NCBI GenBank assembly: GCA_021613375.1
Contig: CM038704.1
Coordinates: forward strand, 6,235,538 to 6,299,537
DNA: 64,000 nucleotides
Reading direction: 5' to 3'
Source of the DNA: Megaleporinus macrocephalus
Lineage: Eukaryota > Chordata > Actinopteri > Characiformes > Anostomidae
Below the pieces are notes generated by a model that saw nothing but the letters and a program-made list of their open reading frames with translations, was not told where the DNA came from and ran no database searches. Below, piece after piece: positions 44,641 through 55,560 of this stretch (the first letter of the stretch is position 1; each line of letters starts with the position of its first letter). The translations under genes were made by a program, and so were the position numbers.

Positions 44641-47600
44641 TGACCACTACACCACCGTACTTACCACTACACCACCGTACTAACCACTACACCACCGTAC
44701 TAACCACTACACCACCATACTAACCACTACACCACCGTACTAACCACTACACCACCGTACAAACCACTACACCACCGTACTAACCACTACACCACCGTAC
44801 TAACCACTACACCACCGTACTAACCACTACACCACTGCACTGACCACTACACCACCGTACTAACCACTACACCACCGTACTAACCACTACACCACCGTAC
44901 TAACCACTACACCACCGTACTAACCACTACACCACTGCACTGACCACTACACCACTGTACTAACCACTACACCACCGTACTAACCACTACACCACCTTAC
45001 TAACCACTACACCACCGTACTAACCACTACACCACCGTACTAAGCACTACACCACCATACTAACCACTACACCACCATACTAACCACTACACCACCATAC
45101 TAACCACTACACCACCATACTGACCACTACACCACCGTACTAACCACTACACCACTATATTAACCACTACACCACCATACTAACCACTACACCACCTTAC
45201 TAACCACTACACCACCATACTAACAACTACACCACCATACTAACCACTACACCACCGTACTAAGCACTACACCACCATACTAACCACTACACCACCATAC
45301 TAACCACTACACCACCGTACTAACGACTACACCACCATGCTGACCACTACACCACCGTACTAACCACTACACCATCGTACTGACCACTACACCACTGTAC
45401 TAACCACTACACCACCGTGCTGACCACTACACCACCGTACTAACCACTACACCACTGCACTGACCACTACACCACTGGACTAACCACTATACCACCATAC
45501 TAACCACTACACCACCGTACTAACCACTACACCACCGTACTAACCACTACACCACCGTACTGACCACTACACCACCGTACTAAGCACTACACCACCATAC
45601 TAACCACTACACCACCGTACTGACCACTACACCACCGTACTGACCACTACACCACCGTACTAAGCACTACACCACCATACTAACCACTACACCACCATAC
45701 TGACCACTACACCACCGTACTAACCACTACACCACTATACTAACCACTACACCACCATACTAACCACTACACCACCGTACTAACCACTACACCACCATAC
45801 TAACCACTACACCACCATACTAAGCACTACACCACCATACTAACCACTACACCACCGTACTAACCACTACACCACCGTACTGACCACTACACCACCGTAC
45901 TAAGCACTACACCACCGTACTAATCACTACACCACCATACTAACCACTACACCACCGTACTAACCACTACACCACTATACTAACCACTACACCACCATAC
46001 TAACCACTACACCACCTTACTAACCACTAACACCACCATACTAACCACTACACCACCGTACTAAGCACTACACCACCATACTAACCACTACACCACCATA
46101 CTAACCACTACACCACCGTACTAACCACTACACCACCGTGCTGACCACTACACCACCGTACTAACCACTACACCACTATACTAACCACTACACCACCATA
46201 CTAACCACTACACCACCTTACTAACCACTACACCACCATACTAACCACTACACCACCATACTAACCACTACACCACCATATTAACCACTACACCACCGTA
46301 CTAAGCACTACACCACCATACTAACCACTACACAACCATACTAACCACTACACCACCGTACTAACCACTACACCACCGTGCTGACCACTACACCACCGTA
46401 CTAACCACTACACCACCGTGCTGACCACTACACCACCGTACTAACCACTACACCACCATACTAACCACTACACCACCATACTAACCACTACACCACCGTA
46501 CTAAGCACTACACCACCATACTAACCACTACACCACCATACTAACCACTACACCACCGTACTAAGCACTACACCACCGTACTAACCACTACACCACCATA
46601 CTAACCACTACACCACCGTACTAACCACTACACCACCGTGCTGACCACTACACCACCGTACTAACCACTACACCACTATCTACCACTACACCACCATACT
46701 AACCACTACACCCACCTACTAACCACTACACCACCATACTAACCACTACACACCATACTAACCACTACACCACCATACTAACCACTACACCACCGTACTA
46801 ACCACTACACCACCGTACTAACCACTACACACCACCGTACTAACCACTACACCACCGTACTAACCACTACACCACCGTGCTACCACTACACCACCGTACT
46901 ACCACTACACCACCATACTAACCACTACACCACCATACTAACCACTACACCACCGTACTAAGCACTACAACTACACCACCATACTAACCACTACACCACC
47001 ATACTAACCACTACACCACCGTACTAACCACTACACCATGTACTAACCACTACACCACTGTACTAACCACTACACCACCGTACTACCACTACACCACCGT
47101 ACTAACCACTACACCACCGCACTACCACTACACCACCGTACTAACCACTACACCACCATACTAACCACTACACCACCGTACTAACCACTACACCACCGTA
47201 CTAACCACTACACCACCGTACTAACCACTACACCACCATACTAACCACTACACCACCATACTAACCACTACACCACCGTACTAACCACTACACCACCACT
47301 ACCACTACACACCGTACTAAGCACTACACCACCATACTAAGCACTACACCACCATACTAACCACTACACCACCGTACTAAGCACTACACCACCGTACTAA
47401 CTACACACCACACCTACTAACCACTACACCACCATACTAACCACTACACCACCGTACTAACACTACACCACCATACTAACCACTACACCACCATACTAAC
47501 CACTACACCACCATACTAACCACTACACCACCGTACTAACACTACACCACCGTACTAACCTACACCACCCTACTAACCACTACACCCACCGTACTAACAC

Positions 47601-48152
47601 TACACCACCGTACTAACCACTACACCACCATACTAACCACTACACCACCATACTAACCACTACACCTCCATACTAACCATTACACCACCGTACTAACCAC
47701 TACACCACCATACTAACCACTACACCACCATACTGACCACTACACCACCCTACTAACCACTACACCACCATACTAACCACTACATCACCGTACTAAGCAC
47801 TACACCACCGTACTAACTACTACACCACTCTACTAACCACTACACCACCGTACTAAGCACTACACCACCGTACTAAGCACTACACCACCATACTAACCAC
47901 TACACCACCATACTAACCACTACACCTCCATACTAACCACTACACCACCGTACTAACCACTACACCACCATACTAACCACTACACCACCGTACTAACCAC
48001 TACACCACCATACTGACCACTACACCACCGTACTAACCACTACACCACCGTACTAACCACTACACCACCATACTGACCACTACACCACCATACTAACGAC
48101 TACACCACCGTACTAACCACTACACCACCATACTAACTACTACACCACCGTG
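44641..48152 (-). repeat. 20-bp array of a SINE box-A head, about 175 units
   Basis: The plus-strand unit is 'taaccactacaccaccgtac' (20 bp). On the minus strand it is 'gtacggtggtgtagtggtta', the first bases of a tRNA-derived SINE; 'tggtgtagtgg' differs from the Pol III box A consensus TRGCNNAGTGG at one base. Variants (ccatac, cttac, actgcac, taagc) are scattered. The phase is almost perfect except at about 46026 and in 46675-47600, where many short indels appear. The last unit ends 'accaccgtgtcgcc', again SINE-like. No ORF. Confidence 0.95.
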
Positions 48153-49100
48153 TCGCCTTCAGTCGTTATATCGGTCTGCAAAAATTATATTCAACCATAT
48201 TTCTGCTCAGCCCTGCAAAAAACTTAATCAATATATGGTCAAAATCAAAAAAATGCAGTGGTTGAAACACAGGCTCTAGTTTAATGCTGACCTTACACCT
48301 AAGGATTTTTAAGCGATTTTACTGTTGCACTCGCTCATCTTGATGGTTTAGTGCACGGTGGTCAAGACTGCAGGCTTAAGTCAGTGTTGTTCTCGTCCTA
48401 GCGCTCCAATAAAATCAACCGTGTTTAATATCATCATAAGTCTGAAGTCTCAGCTCACGCAAATAGTCATATGAACATTGTCAACAACCAATAGGAGACC
48501 TCTTTCACCACCAAACAGGAAGCCGCAAGGAACCCGCCCCGGCATACAGCTCCTCCAACAAGCGCACAGTGGGTGAAGAAGTTAGCCATGGAGGGGAGTC
48601 CGGCGAGGGTTCAGAAACCGCGTTTCTCCTGGACTGTACAAAAGGAGGAGAAACTGGTGGAGCTGTGGAGTGAGCTGTGGAGTGAGCAAGAGTGCCTCTT
48701 TCACGTGTCTTCCCATTTATACCACAACAGAGTGGAAAAAGAAAAAAAGTGGACAGAAATCACTGAAGCCCCTGAAATCCCAGCTGAGTATGCTATGCTA
48801 AAACACTGCTGAACAGGGCGACAGTGTTTACAATTAGCCTCGCAGCTAACCGTACATTTAGCTGAATTTAGTTGTCTAGTCTAAGATCTAGTCTAGGAAT
48901 CGAGTTGCAGTCTTGTAAAAAGTGACTCTGAAAGACCCCCACTCTTTGCAAAATCATAGCCTGTGACTAGTCTGTGACTAAAACTCTGTGACTAGTCTTT
49001 AGATGTGAGAGGGAATCAGACTTTAGTCTGTTAAACGTCTTCTAGTGTCTGCTCAGCATACGTTGTCACACTGCACTGCCCTCTCCTGTTTCCTTCCTTT
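48153..49100 (+). mobile_element. Harbinger-type element remnant
   Basis: This stretch surrounds a MADF/Myb-like ORF typical of PIF/Harbinger elements. 'ctaaggatttttaagcgattttactgttgc' on the left and 'gtgactagtctttagatgtgagaggg' on the right look like element flanks, but matching terminal repeats and a target duplication could not be fixed, and the nuclease gene is absent. Confidence 0.45.
48588..48812 (+). pseudogene. Harbinger MADF/Myb-like ORF2 remnant (74 aa)
   Basis: The product begins MEGSPARVQKPRFSWT and contains EEKLVELWSE, ECLFHVSSHLYHNR and EKEKKW.EI, the pattern of the MADF/SANT-type DNA-binding protein that accompanies the Harbinger nuclease. It ends by a stop after 74 residues where the family normally continues to roughly 200. 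A 12-bp duplication (tgtggagtgagc twice, 48664-48687) has inserted four residues, giving LWSELWSEQ. It is therefore probably non-functional. Confidence 0.65.
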
Positions 49101-49605
49101 CACTATGTATGACACTTTGGCCGTACAGTGGGTACAGCCTGCAACTCCAATGTTCAGCTGTTCCAAGCATCACCTTCTGACTTAATACTCCAGGCTACAC
49201 TACACAGGTGTACTAAAATCAGCAACAACACTCTGGAAGCACTCAATCTGAGACACAGGCTCTCTTTGCTCACTCGGCGATATAATCACAATATAGATCA
49301 TCCTCATAGCATTTTAAGCTGGTGTGTCAGGGTGTCCGTCTAGTCTTGAGTACAACTGAACTGGCATAATAATGACTATCAATTTAAAAACATGTCTAAC
49401 GGTAAAGACTAGGTCTCTCCTAGTTCCATCCGTAGCTTCAGCTCATCTGATCATCACATTTTCATCACATCACTTCAGCTCATCACATTTTTCTCCTCTG
49501 AGCTGTTTCACAGTGTGACTCTGATGGGACTTTTTTGGACCTGGATTATCTGGGAAGCTGATTTGTGACAACATCTGCTGTAAAATGTGCCACATAAATA
49601 AACAA
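49101..49605. other. No gene; possible dispersed repeat tail
   Basis: 'gtttcacagtgtgactctgatgggact' to 'gtgccacataaataaa' near 49500-49602 looks like a retroposon-type end with an AATAAA-like motif. Nothing else recognised. Confidence 0.35.
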
Positions 49606-49735
49606 TCTGTCCTCACCGCATCCATCACAGTGTGGGGCAGCTCAGCCACCAGACACCACACTCGCAGACTGCAGCGCATCATCAGGTCTGCAGAGAGAAC
49701 CATCAGTGTGAAGTTACCCTCCCTACATCCATATC
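49606..49735 (+). pseudogene. Rex1/L2-like LINE ORF2 C-terminal fragment
   Basis: The frame reads VLTASITVWGSSATRH, RRLQRIIRSAERTI and KLPSLHP. This matches the pattern seen after the reverse transcriptase domain in Rex1/L2-type LINEs (ITxWxGN...LQRVVxxAxxIxxxxLPSL), which continues with a YISRC-like motif. The following array bases 'catccatatccagatgt' read SISRC in the proper frame. Only some 43 codons of the LINE are here. Confidence 0.7.
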
Positions 49736-51020
49736 CAGATGTTCTTTTACTCTTCTTTCTCTGTACAGTCTACTACATACATACAACCATATCCAGATGT
49801 TCTCTCACTCTTCTTTCTCTGTACAGTCTACTACATACATACATCCATATCCAGATGTTCTTTTACTCTTCTTTCTCTGTACAGTCTACTACATACATAC
49901 AACCATATCCAGATGTTCTCTCACTCTTCTTTCTCTGTACAGTCTACTACATACATTCATATCCAGATGTTCTCTCACTCTTCTTTCTCTGTACAGTCTA
50001 CTACATACATACATCCATATCCAGATGTTCTCTCACTCTTCTTTCTCTGTATAGTCTACTATACATACATCTATATCCAAATGTTTTCTCACCCTTCTTT
50101 CTCTGTGCAGTCTACTATACATACATCTATATCCAGATGTTCTCTCACTCTTCTTTCTCTGTACAGTCTACTACATACATACATCCATATCCAGATGTTC
50201 TTTTACTCTTCTTTCTCTGTACATACATACTCTGTACATACATACAACCAAATCCAGATGTTCTCTCACTCTTCTTTCTCTGTACAGTCTACTACATACA
50301 TACATCCATATCCAGATGTTTTCTCACTCTTCTTTCTCTGTATAGTCTACTATACATACATCCATATCCAGATGTTCTCTCACTCTTCTTTCTCTGTATA
50401 GTCTACTATACATACATCCATATCCAGATGTTCTCTCACTCTTCTTTCTCTGTATAGTCTACTATACATACATCTATATCCAAATGTTCTCTCACTCTTC
50501 TTTCTCTGTACAGTCTACTATACATACAACCATATCCAGATGTTCTCTCACTCTTCTTTCTCTGTATAGTCTACTATACATACATCTATATCCAAATGTT
50601 CTCTCACTCTTCTTTCTCTGTACAGTCTACTATACATACAACCATATCCAAATGTTCTCTCACTCTTCTTTCTCTGTACAGTCTACTATACATACATCTA
50701 TATCCAGATGTTCTCTCACTCTTTGTTCTCTGTACGGTCTACTATACATACATCTATATCCAGATGTTCTCTCACTCTTCATTCTCTGTACATACATACT
50801 CTGTACATACATACAACCAAATCCAGATGTTCTCTCACTCTTCTTTCTCTGTATAGTCTACTATACATACATCTATATCCAAATGTTTTCTCACTCTTCT
50901 TTCTCTGTACAGTCTACTATACATACAACCATATCCAGATGTTCTCTCACTCTTCGTTTTCTGTACGGTCTACTATACATACATCTATATCCAGATGTTC
51001 TCTCACTCTTCTTTCTCTGT
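49727..51020 (+). repeat. 54-58-bp minisatellite, about 23 units
   Basis: The unit is 'catatccagatgttctctcactcttctttctctg' followed by 'tacagtctactatacatacaac', 58 bp in the first units and 54 or 56 bp in later ones. The first unit is continuous with the LINE fragment, so the repeat was seeded from LINE sequence. Two special units contain 'tctgtacatacatactctgtac' (50215 and 50785), marking a longer block duplication. Plus-strand frames up to 290 codons are artefacts. Confidence 0.94.
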
Positions 51021-52805
51021 ACCAGTCAAACGTTTTAGTACACTACCAGCCAAAGATTTCAGTACACTACCATTAAAAGATTTTAGTACACTACCAGTCA
51101 AACGTTTTAGTACACTACCAGTCAAAGATTTCAGTACACTACCATTAAAAGATTTTAGTACACTACCTGTCAAACGTTTTAGTACACTACCAGCCAAAGA
51201 TTTCAGTACACTACCATTAAAAGATTTTAGTACACTACCAGTCAACCGTTTTAGATCACTACCAGTCAAATGTTTTAGTACACTACCAGTCAAATGTTTT
51301 AGTACACTACCAGTCAAACGTTTTAGATCACTACCAGTCAAACGTTTTAGTACACTACCAGCCAAACGCTTTAGTACACTACCAGTGAAACGTTTTAGAT
51401 CACTACCAGTCAAATGTTTTAGTACACTACCAGACAAACGTTTTAGATACACTACCAGCCAAACGTTTTAGATCACTACCAGTCAAACGTTTTAGTACAC
51501 TACCAGTCAAAGATTTCAGTACACTACCATTAAAAGATTTTAGTACACTACCAGTCAAACGTTTTAGTACACTACCAGTCAAAGATTTCAGTACACTACC
51601 ATTAAAAGATTTTAGTACACTACCAGTCAAACGTTTTAGTACACTACCAGTCAAAGATTTCAGTACACTACCATTAAAAGATTTTAGTACACTACCAGTC
51701 AAACGTTTTAGTACACTACCAGCCAAAGATTTCAGTACACTACCATTAAAAGATTTTAGTACACTACCAGTCAAAAGTTTTAGATCACTACCAGTCAAAC
51801 GTTTTAGTACACTACCAGTCAAAGATTTCAGTACACTACCATTAAAAGATTTTAGTACACTACCAGTCAAACGTTTTAGTACACTACCAGTCAAAGATTT
51901 CAGTACACTACCATTAAAAGATTTTAGTACACTACCAGTCAAACGTTTTAGTACACTACCAGCCAAAGATTTCAGTACACTACCATTAAAAGATTTTAGT
52001 ACACTACCAGTCAAACATTTTAGATCACTACCAGTCAAACGTTTTAGTACACTACCAGTCAAAGATTTCAGTACACTACCATTAAAAGATTTCAGTACAC
52101 TACCATTAAAAGATTTTAGTACACTACCAGTCAAACGTTTTAGATCACTACCAGTCAAATGTTTTAGTACACTACCAGTCAAATGTTTTAGTACACTACC
52201 AGTTTTAGTACACTATCCGTCAACTGTTTTAGAACACTACCAGACAAACGTTTTAGTACACTACCACTCAAACATTTTAGTACACTACCAGTCAAACGTT
52301 TTAGAACACTACCAGTCAATGTTTTAGTACACTACCAGTCAAATGTTTTAGTACACTACCAGTCAAACGTTTTAGATACACTACCAGTCAAACGTTTTAG
52401 ATCACTACCAGTCAAACGTTTTAGTACACTACCAGTCAAACGTTTTAGTACACTACCAGCCAAACGTTTAAGTACACTACCAGCCAAACGTTTTAGTACA
52501 CTACCAGCCAAACGTTTTAGATCACTACCAGTCAAACGTTTTAGATACACTACCAGTCAAACGTTTTAGTACACTACCAGTCAAACCTTTTAGTACACTA
52601 CCAGCCAAACGTTTAAGTACACTACCAGCCAAACGTTTTAGATACACTACCAGCCAAACGTTTAAGTACACTACCAGTCAAATGTTTTAGTACACTACCA
52701 GCCAAACGTTTTAGTACACTACCAGCCAAACGTTTTAGTACACTACCAGCCAAACGTTTAAGTACACTACCAGTCAAATGTTTTAGTACACTACCAGTCA
52801 AATTA
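51021..52805 (+). repeat. 24-bp array of a Tc1 terminal repeat, about 74 units
   Basis: The unit is 'agtacactaccagtcaaacgtttt' (24 bp). 'cactaccagtcaaa.gtttta' is the terminal sequence of a fish Tc1-like transposon. From about 51030 to 52130 three variants (cagtcaaacgtttt, cagtcaaagatttc, cattaaaagatttt) alternate as a 72-bp higher-order repeat; the right part is simpler. The last unit runs into Tc1-derived DNA at 52806. Frames on either strand are artefacts. Confidence 0.95.
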
Positions 52806-53285
52806 GAACAGTTCTAAACCAGTAGTGTATACATAAATGTGATCCAACATTAAATGCATTAAATGTTTTTGCAAAACTATGTGTACTTCTGCATTCAGGA
52901 ACTGGTCTGAAACCCCTTGAGCTTCAGTGACTCAACTGAATGGCTCCTAAAGCTGCTGATCAGCCCTGCACACTGGCTTGGCCTGTTGCTCCTTACACAA
53001 CTGCTTCAAAGCTGTTAGGCTGATGTGCTATTTTCCGCATTTCTATTGCATTAAGATCTGGACTTGCCTTTCCACATTGAACACTTCTTCTGCTTTAGCT
53101 ATTCTTTCTAAGTTAGCAGTTGTTTTTATATTCACTGGTTTTCTACAGAAGCCTCCTACTGTTACTGAAGAATGCCCTAAAATTCTCCTGTAGAATTTCT
53201 TGATGCAACCTGGACAGCAGTAAAACAACCCCAAACTTAATGCCACCACCATGTTTCAAAGTTGGGATGAGTTCCTTATGCTTAC
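52806..53285 (-). pseudogene. Degenerate Tc1 element body
   Basis: After the array comes 'attagaacagttctaaaccagtagtg' and then Tc1-like DNA. On the minus strand 'ctttgaaacatggtggtggcattaagtttggggttg' corresponds to the KHGGGxxxxWG segment of Tc1 transposase, and 'agctcaaggggtttcagaccag' lies near its start. Multiple stops and shifts destroy the frame. It is probably the parent copy whose left terminal repeat was amplified. Confidence 0.65.
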
Positions 53286-53489
53286 ATGAAGTGTTCAGTG
53301 TTCATACTACGTCACACTTAACATCATATTTCATAATTATCCATTTTTATATTGTTAACAAGAATAGCTACTGGTAAGAATTACTCAAGCAATAACTGCA
53401 GCAGAGTTCAACTTTTGTGTAACCTTTTACACAAAATGATTCAGGTGTCGTCAATCTTTAAAGAAAAACATGTATCTACATTTGTGTCT
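53286..53489. other. Short unassigned DNA
   Basis: No feature recognised. Confidence 0.4.
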
Positions 53490-53640
53490 TTTTTTAACAT
53501 CATTTGAATGCAGCAGCTATCATACACATTGTGTAATTTAACAATTTCATGATGAATTGACCAATGGAAATGCTCCAAAATGACTCGGACAAAAAATATG
53601 GTTCCATTGACTTACATTAAAAGTAAAGTAGGTTGTGTTT
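53490..53640 (-). repeat. Dispersed repeat family R, copy 7 (inverted)
   Basis: 'catttgaatgcagcagctat', 'catgatgaattgaccaatggaaatgctccaaaatg' and 'ggttccattgacttacatt' are the inverse of the R centre. Confidence 0.7.
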
Positions 53641-54964
53641 TTATATATATATTTATCTTATTATTAATGAACCAATGCTTCAAAATCATTTAAATTAACA
53701 TTTTTTACGTACCTTTTAACATTAACTTACATTACAAGTTAGGAATATATATATATGTTTGTGAACCTGCCTTTTGAAGACATCTATGCTGCTAACTCGA
53801 AAAGTCTGACAAAAGTTTGGAGAGTCTCACTTTCTGGACCTATTTGTCATTTTCATTTATAGCAAAATGCTAAAGTTCCATTTCCTGTCCAGCGAAATGT
53901 GCTACAGAGTAAAGTACATAGTTTATAGTATAAGAATATACTGCATAGAAGAACACATAGAAGAATTAGACATGTTGGTTGGTCTGTACTGCACTGTCCT
54001 TGGCGTGGTGGTGGCGTCCTCCTGCCAGCTAAGAGGCCTGGACAGTGGGTTTCATGAGAAAGCATCCAAAACATTATGTATGAAAAATTAATCATTATCA
54101 TAAGTTTACTTTAAGGTCAGCTCAGAGAGTTCATTGTTCATTTGTATGATGAGGAGTTGAGGGTTTGAGAATTTCGTATAAGCTCTCTTGTGCACTTGAT
54201 TAAAGAATATTACACAATTGCATTCACTTCTAACCGACGTGAGAGTGAAACGACGTGAGCTGGTAACGACTCGAGCACACAATCAAATACTCGAACTCTT
54301 TACAGTCTGTGGTAAAAAGACTTGAAGCTTATTAAATCCAGGTCTTGTGCGGAGACTGATATGACTCCTTTTCCTTCCTTTTCATGAGACTTTTGAATGC
54401 ACTATGCCCCTTGCCCATTTGTTTATTTTTACATAATACTTATTTTGGGTTCAGTTTGTGGCGTGGCTCTGTTCCTCGGGGAAGGAGGTCAAGCTCAGTG
54501 ACTCTTTGCCCCAACTGAAATTATTCTCATGGGAAACGTGGGAGAGAAAGGAGACCAACGCCAGAATTCTCCCCGCTATTTTCACCAAGACTTTTTTTGT
54601 TGGGGGCGGGGGGTGGTCTTGTGAGCGAAACTTTAAACGTTGCCGTTCACCTTTCCTGTGGGAGTACTACAGCCGGATTATAGTACTATATACGTTTCAC
54701 CCATTGCACATAACTCTCCGTCAGTCAAGGTTAGCAGCGTTTTACGGAGCCTTGGAATCCGTTCTTAACGGGATCGACATACTGCTTTGCGTCACGTGAA
54801 TCAGGACTTTGGCAACATTCCAACAACTTGGAAGAGCAGTTTTTGTTCAGTCAGCACCAACCAATCCACAAACAGCAACCACTATAACTCAGGAAGAGCA
54901 CAAAGTGACTGTAGATGTCGTCACTCTGTGTTAAGGCCTGGAAGCCAATGGAACTCAATGGTTC
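53641..54964. other. No recognisable gene
   Basis: Non-repetitive; a 113-codon frame at 54458-54799 has no domain. Confidence 0.45.
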
Positions 54965-55560
54965 TAGTTTATTCCAATTCAATTTAATTCAATTCTAGTT
55001 TATTTGTGTAGCTCTTTATACAACGATGTTGTCACAAAGCAGCTTAACAGAGTTTTGAAAACAGACAGTTAAAACATATATATCCCCCTGTGAGCAAGCC
55101 AGAGGTAACAGTGGCAAGAACACCTCCCTTAGTCTGGAAAAAGAAAACTTGGGAGGAACCAAGACTCACAAGGGGAGACCCATCCTCCTCTGATCAAACA
55201 GTATTTACAGTTTAATAAACTAAACAACAAAGAAAAGAGTCTCTGTTTGAAATCTGGATAGCAAAGTTTTAGAAGCTCCACAAGTAGAGGCAGTCTATGA
55301 CTGGGGCAGTCTCTGACTGAGTCTTTATGTAAAGTGGGCGTGAGCTGAAACAGTCCCATCCTATCTCAATGCTGGTGTATCTGGATGGCACGGTGATTCA
55401 ACTGAGGGTGTAGCAGTAGACACAAATGGACAGGAGAGCTGGCTGGTGATGGTGGGGAGGAGGCCCTGATGGTCAGTCTTCCAACAGCGTTCAGCAGGAC
55501 GGGAGGACAGTCGTGATCTCAGGAACTGTAAAGAGAGAATGTTAGGTAATTCCCCACTTG
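54965..55560 (-). repeat. Dispersed repeat family P, copy 2 (inverted)
   Basis: Reverse complement of the 37.65-38.17 kb repeat: 'caagaacacctcccttagtctggaaaaagaaaacttgggaggaacc', 'cagtatttacagtttaataaactaaa', 'ctgactgagtctttatgtaaagtgggcgtgagctgaaacagtccc'. The far part extends further than in copy 1. Confidence 0.75.

Noticed and set aside
44641..48152. CRISPR-like regular repeat
   Set aside because: There are no unique spacers, the unit is purely tandem, and the DNA is from a vertebrate.
49585..51076. Plus-strand frames up to 290 codons
   Set aside because: Apart from the short LINE piece at the start they are read-through of the 54-58-bp array in all three frames.
51003..52550. Repetitive frames on both strands (VLKRLTGS and LPVKRFST repeats)
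   Set aside because: The 24-bp unit is eight codons; the peptides are array artefacts of a transposon terminal repeat.
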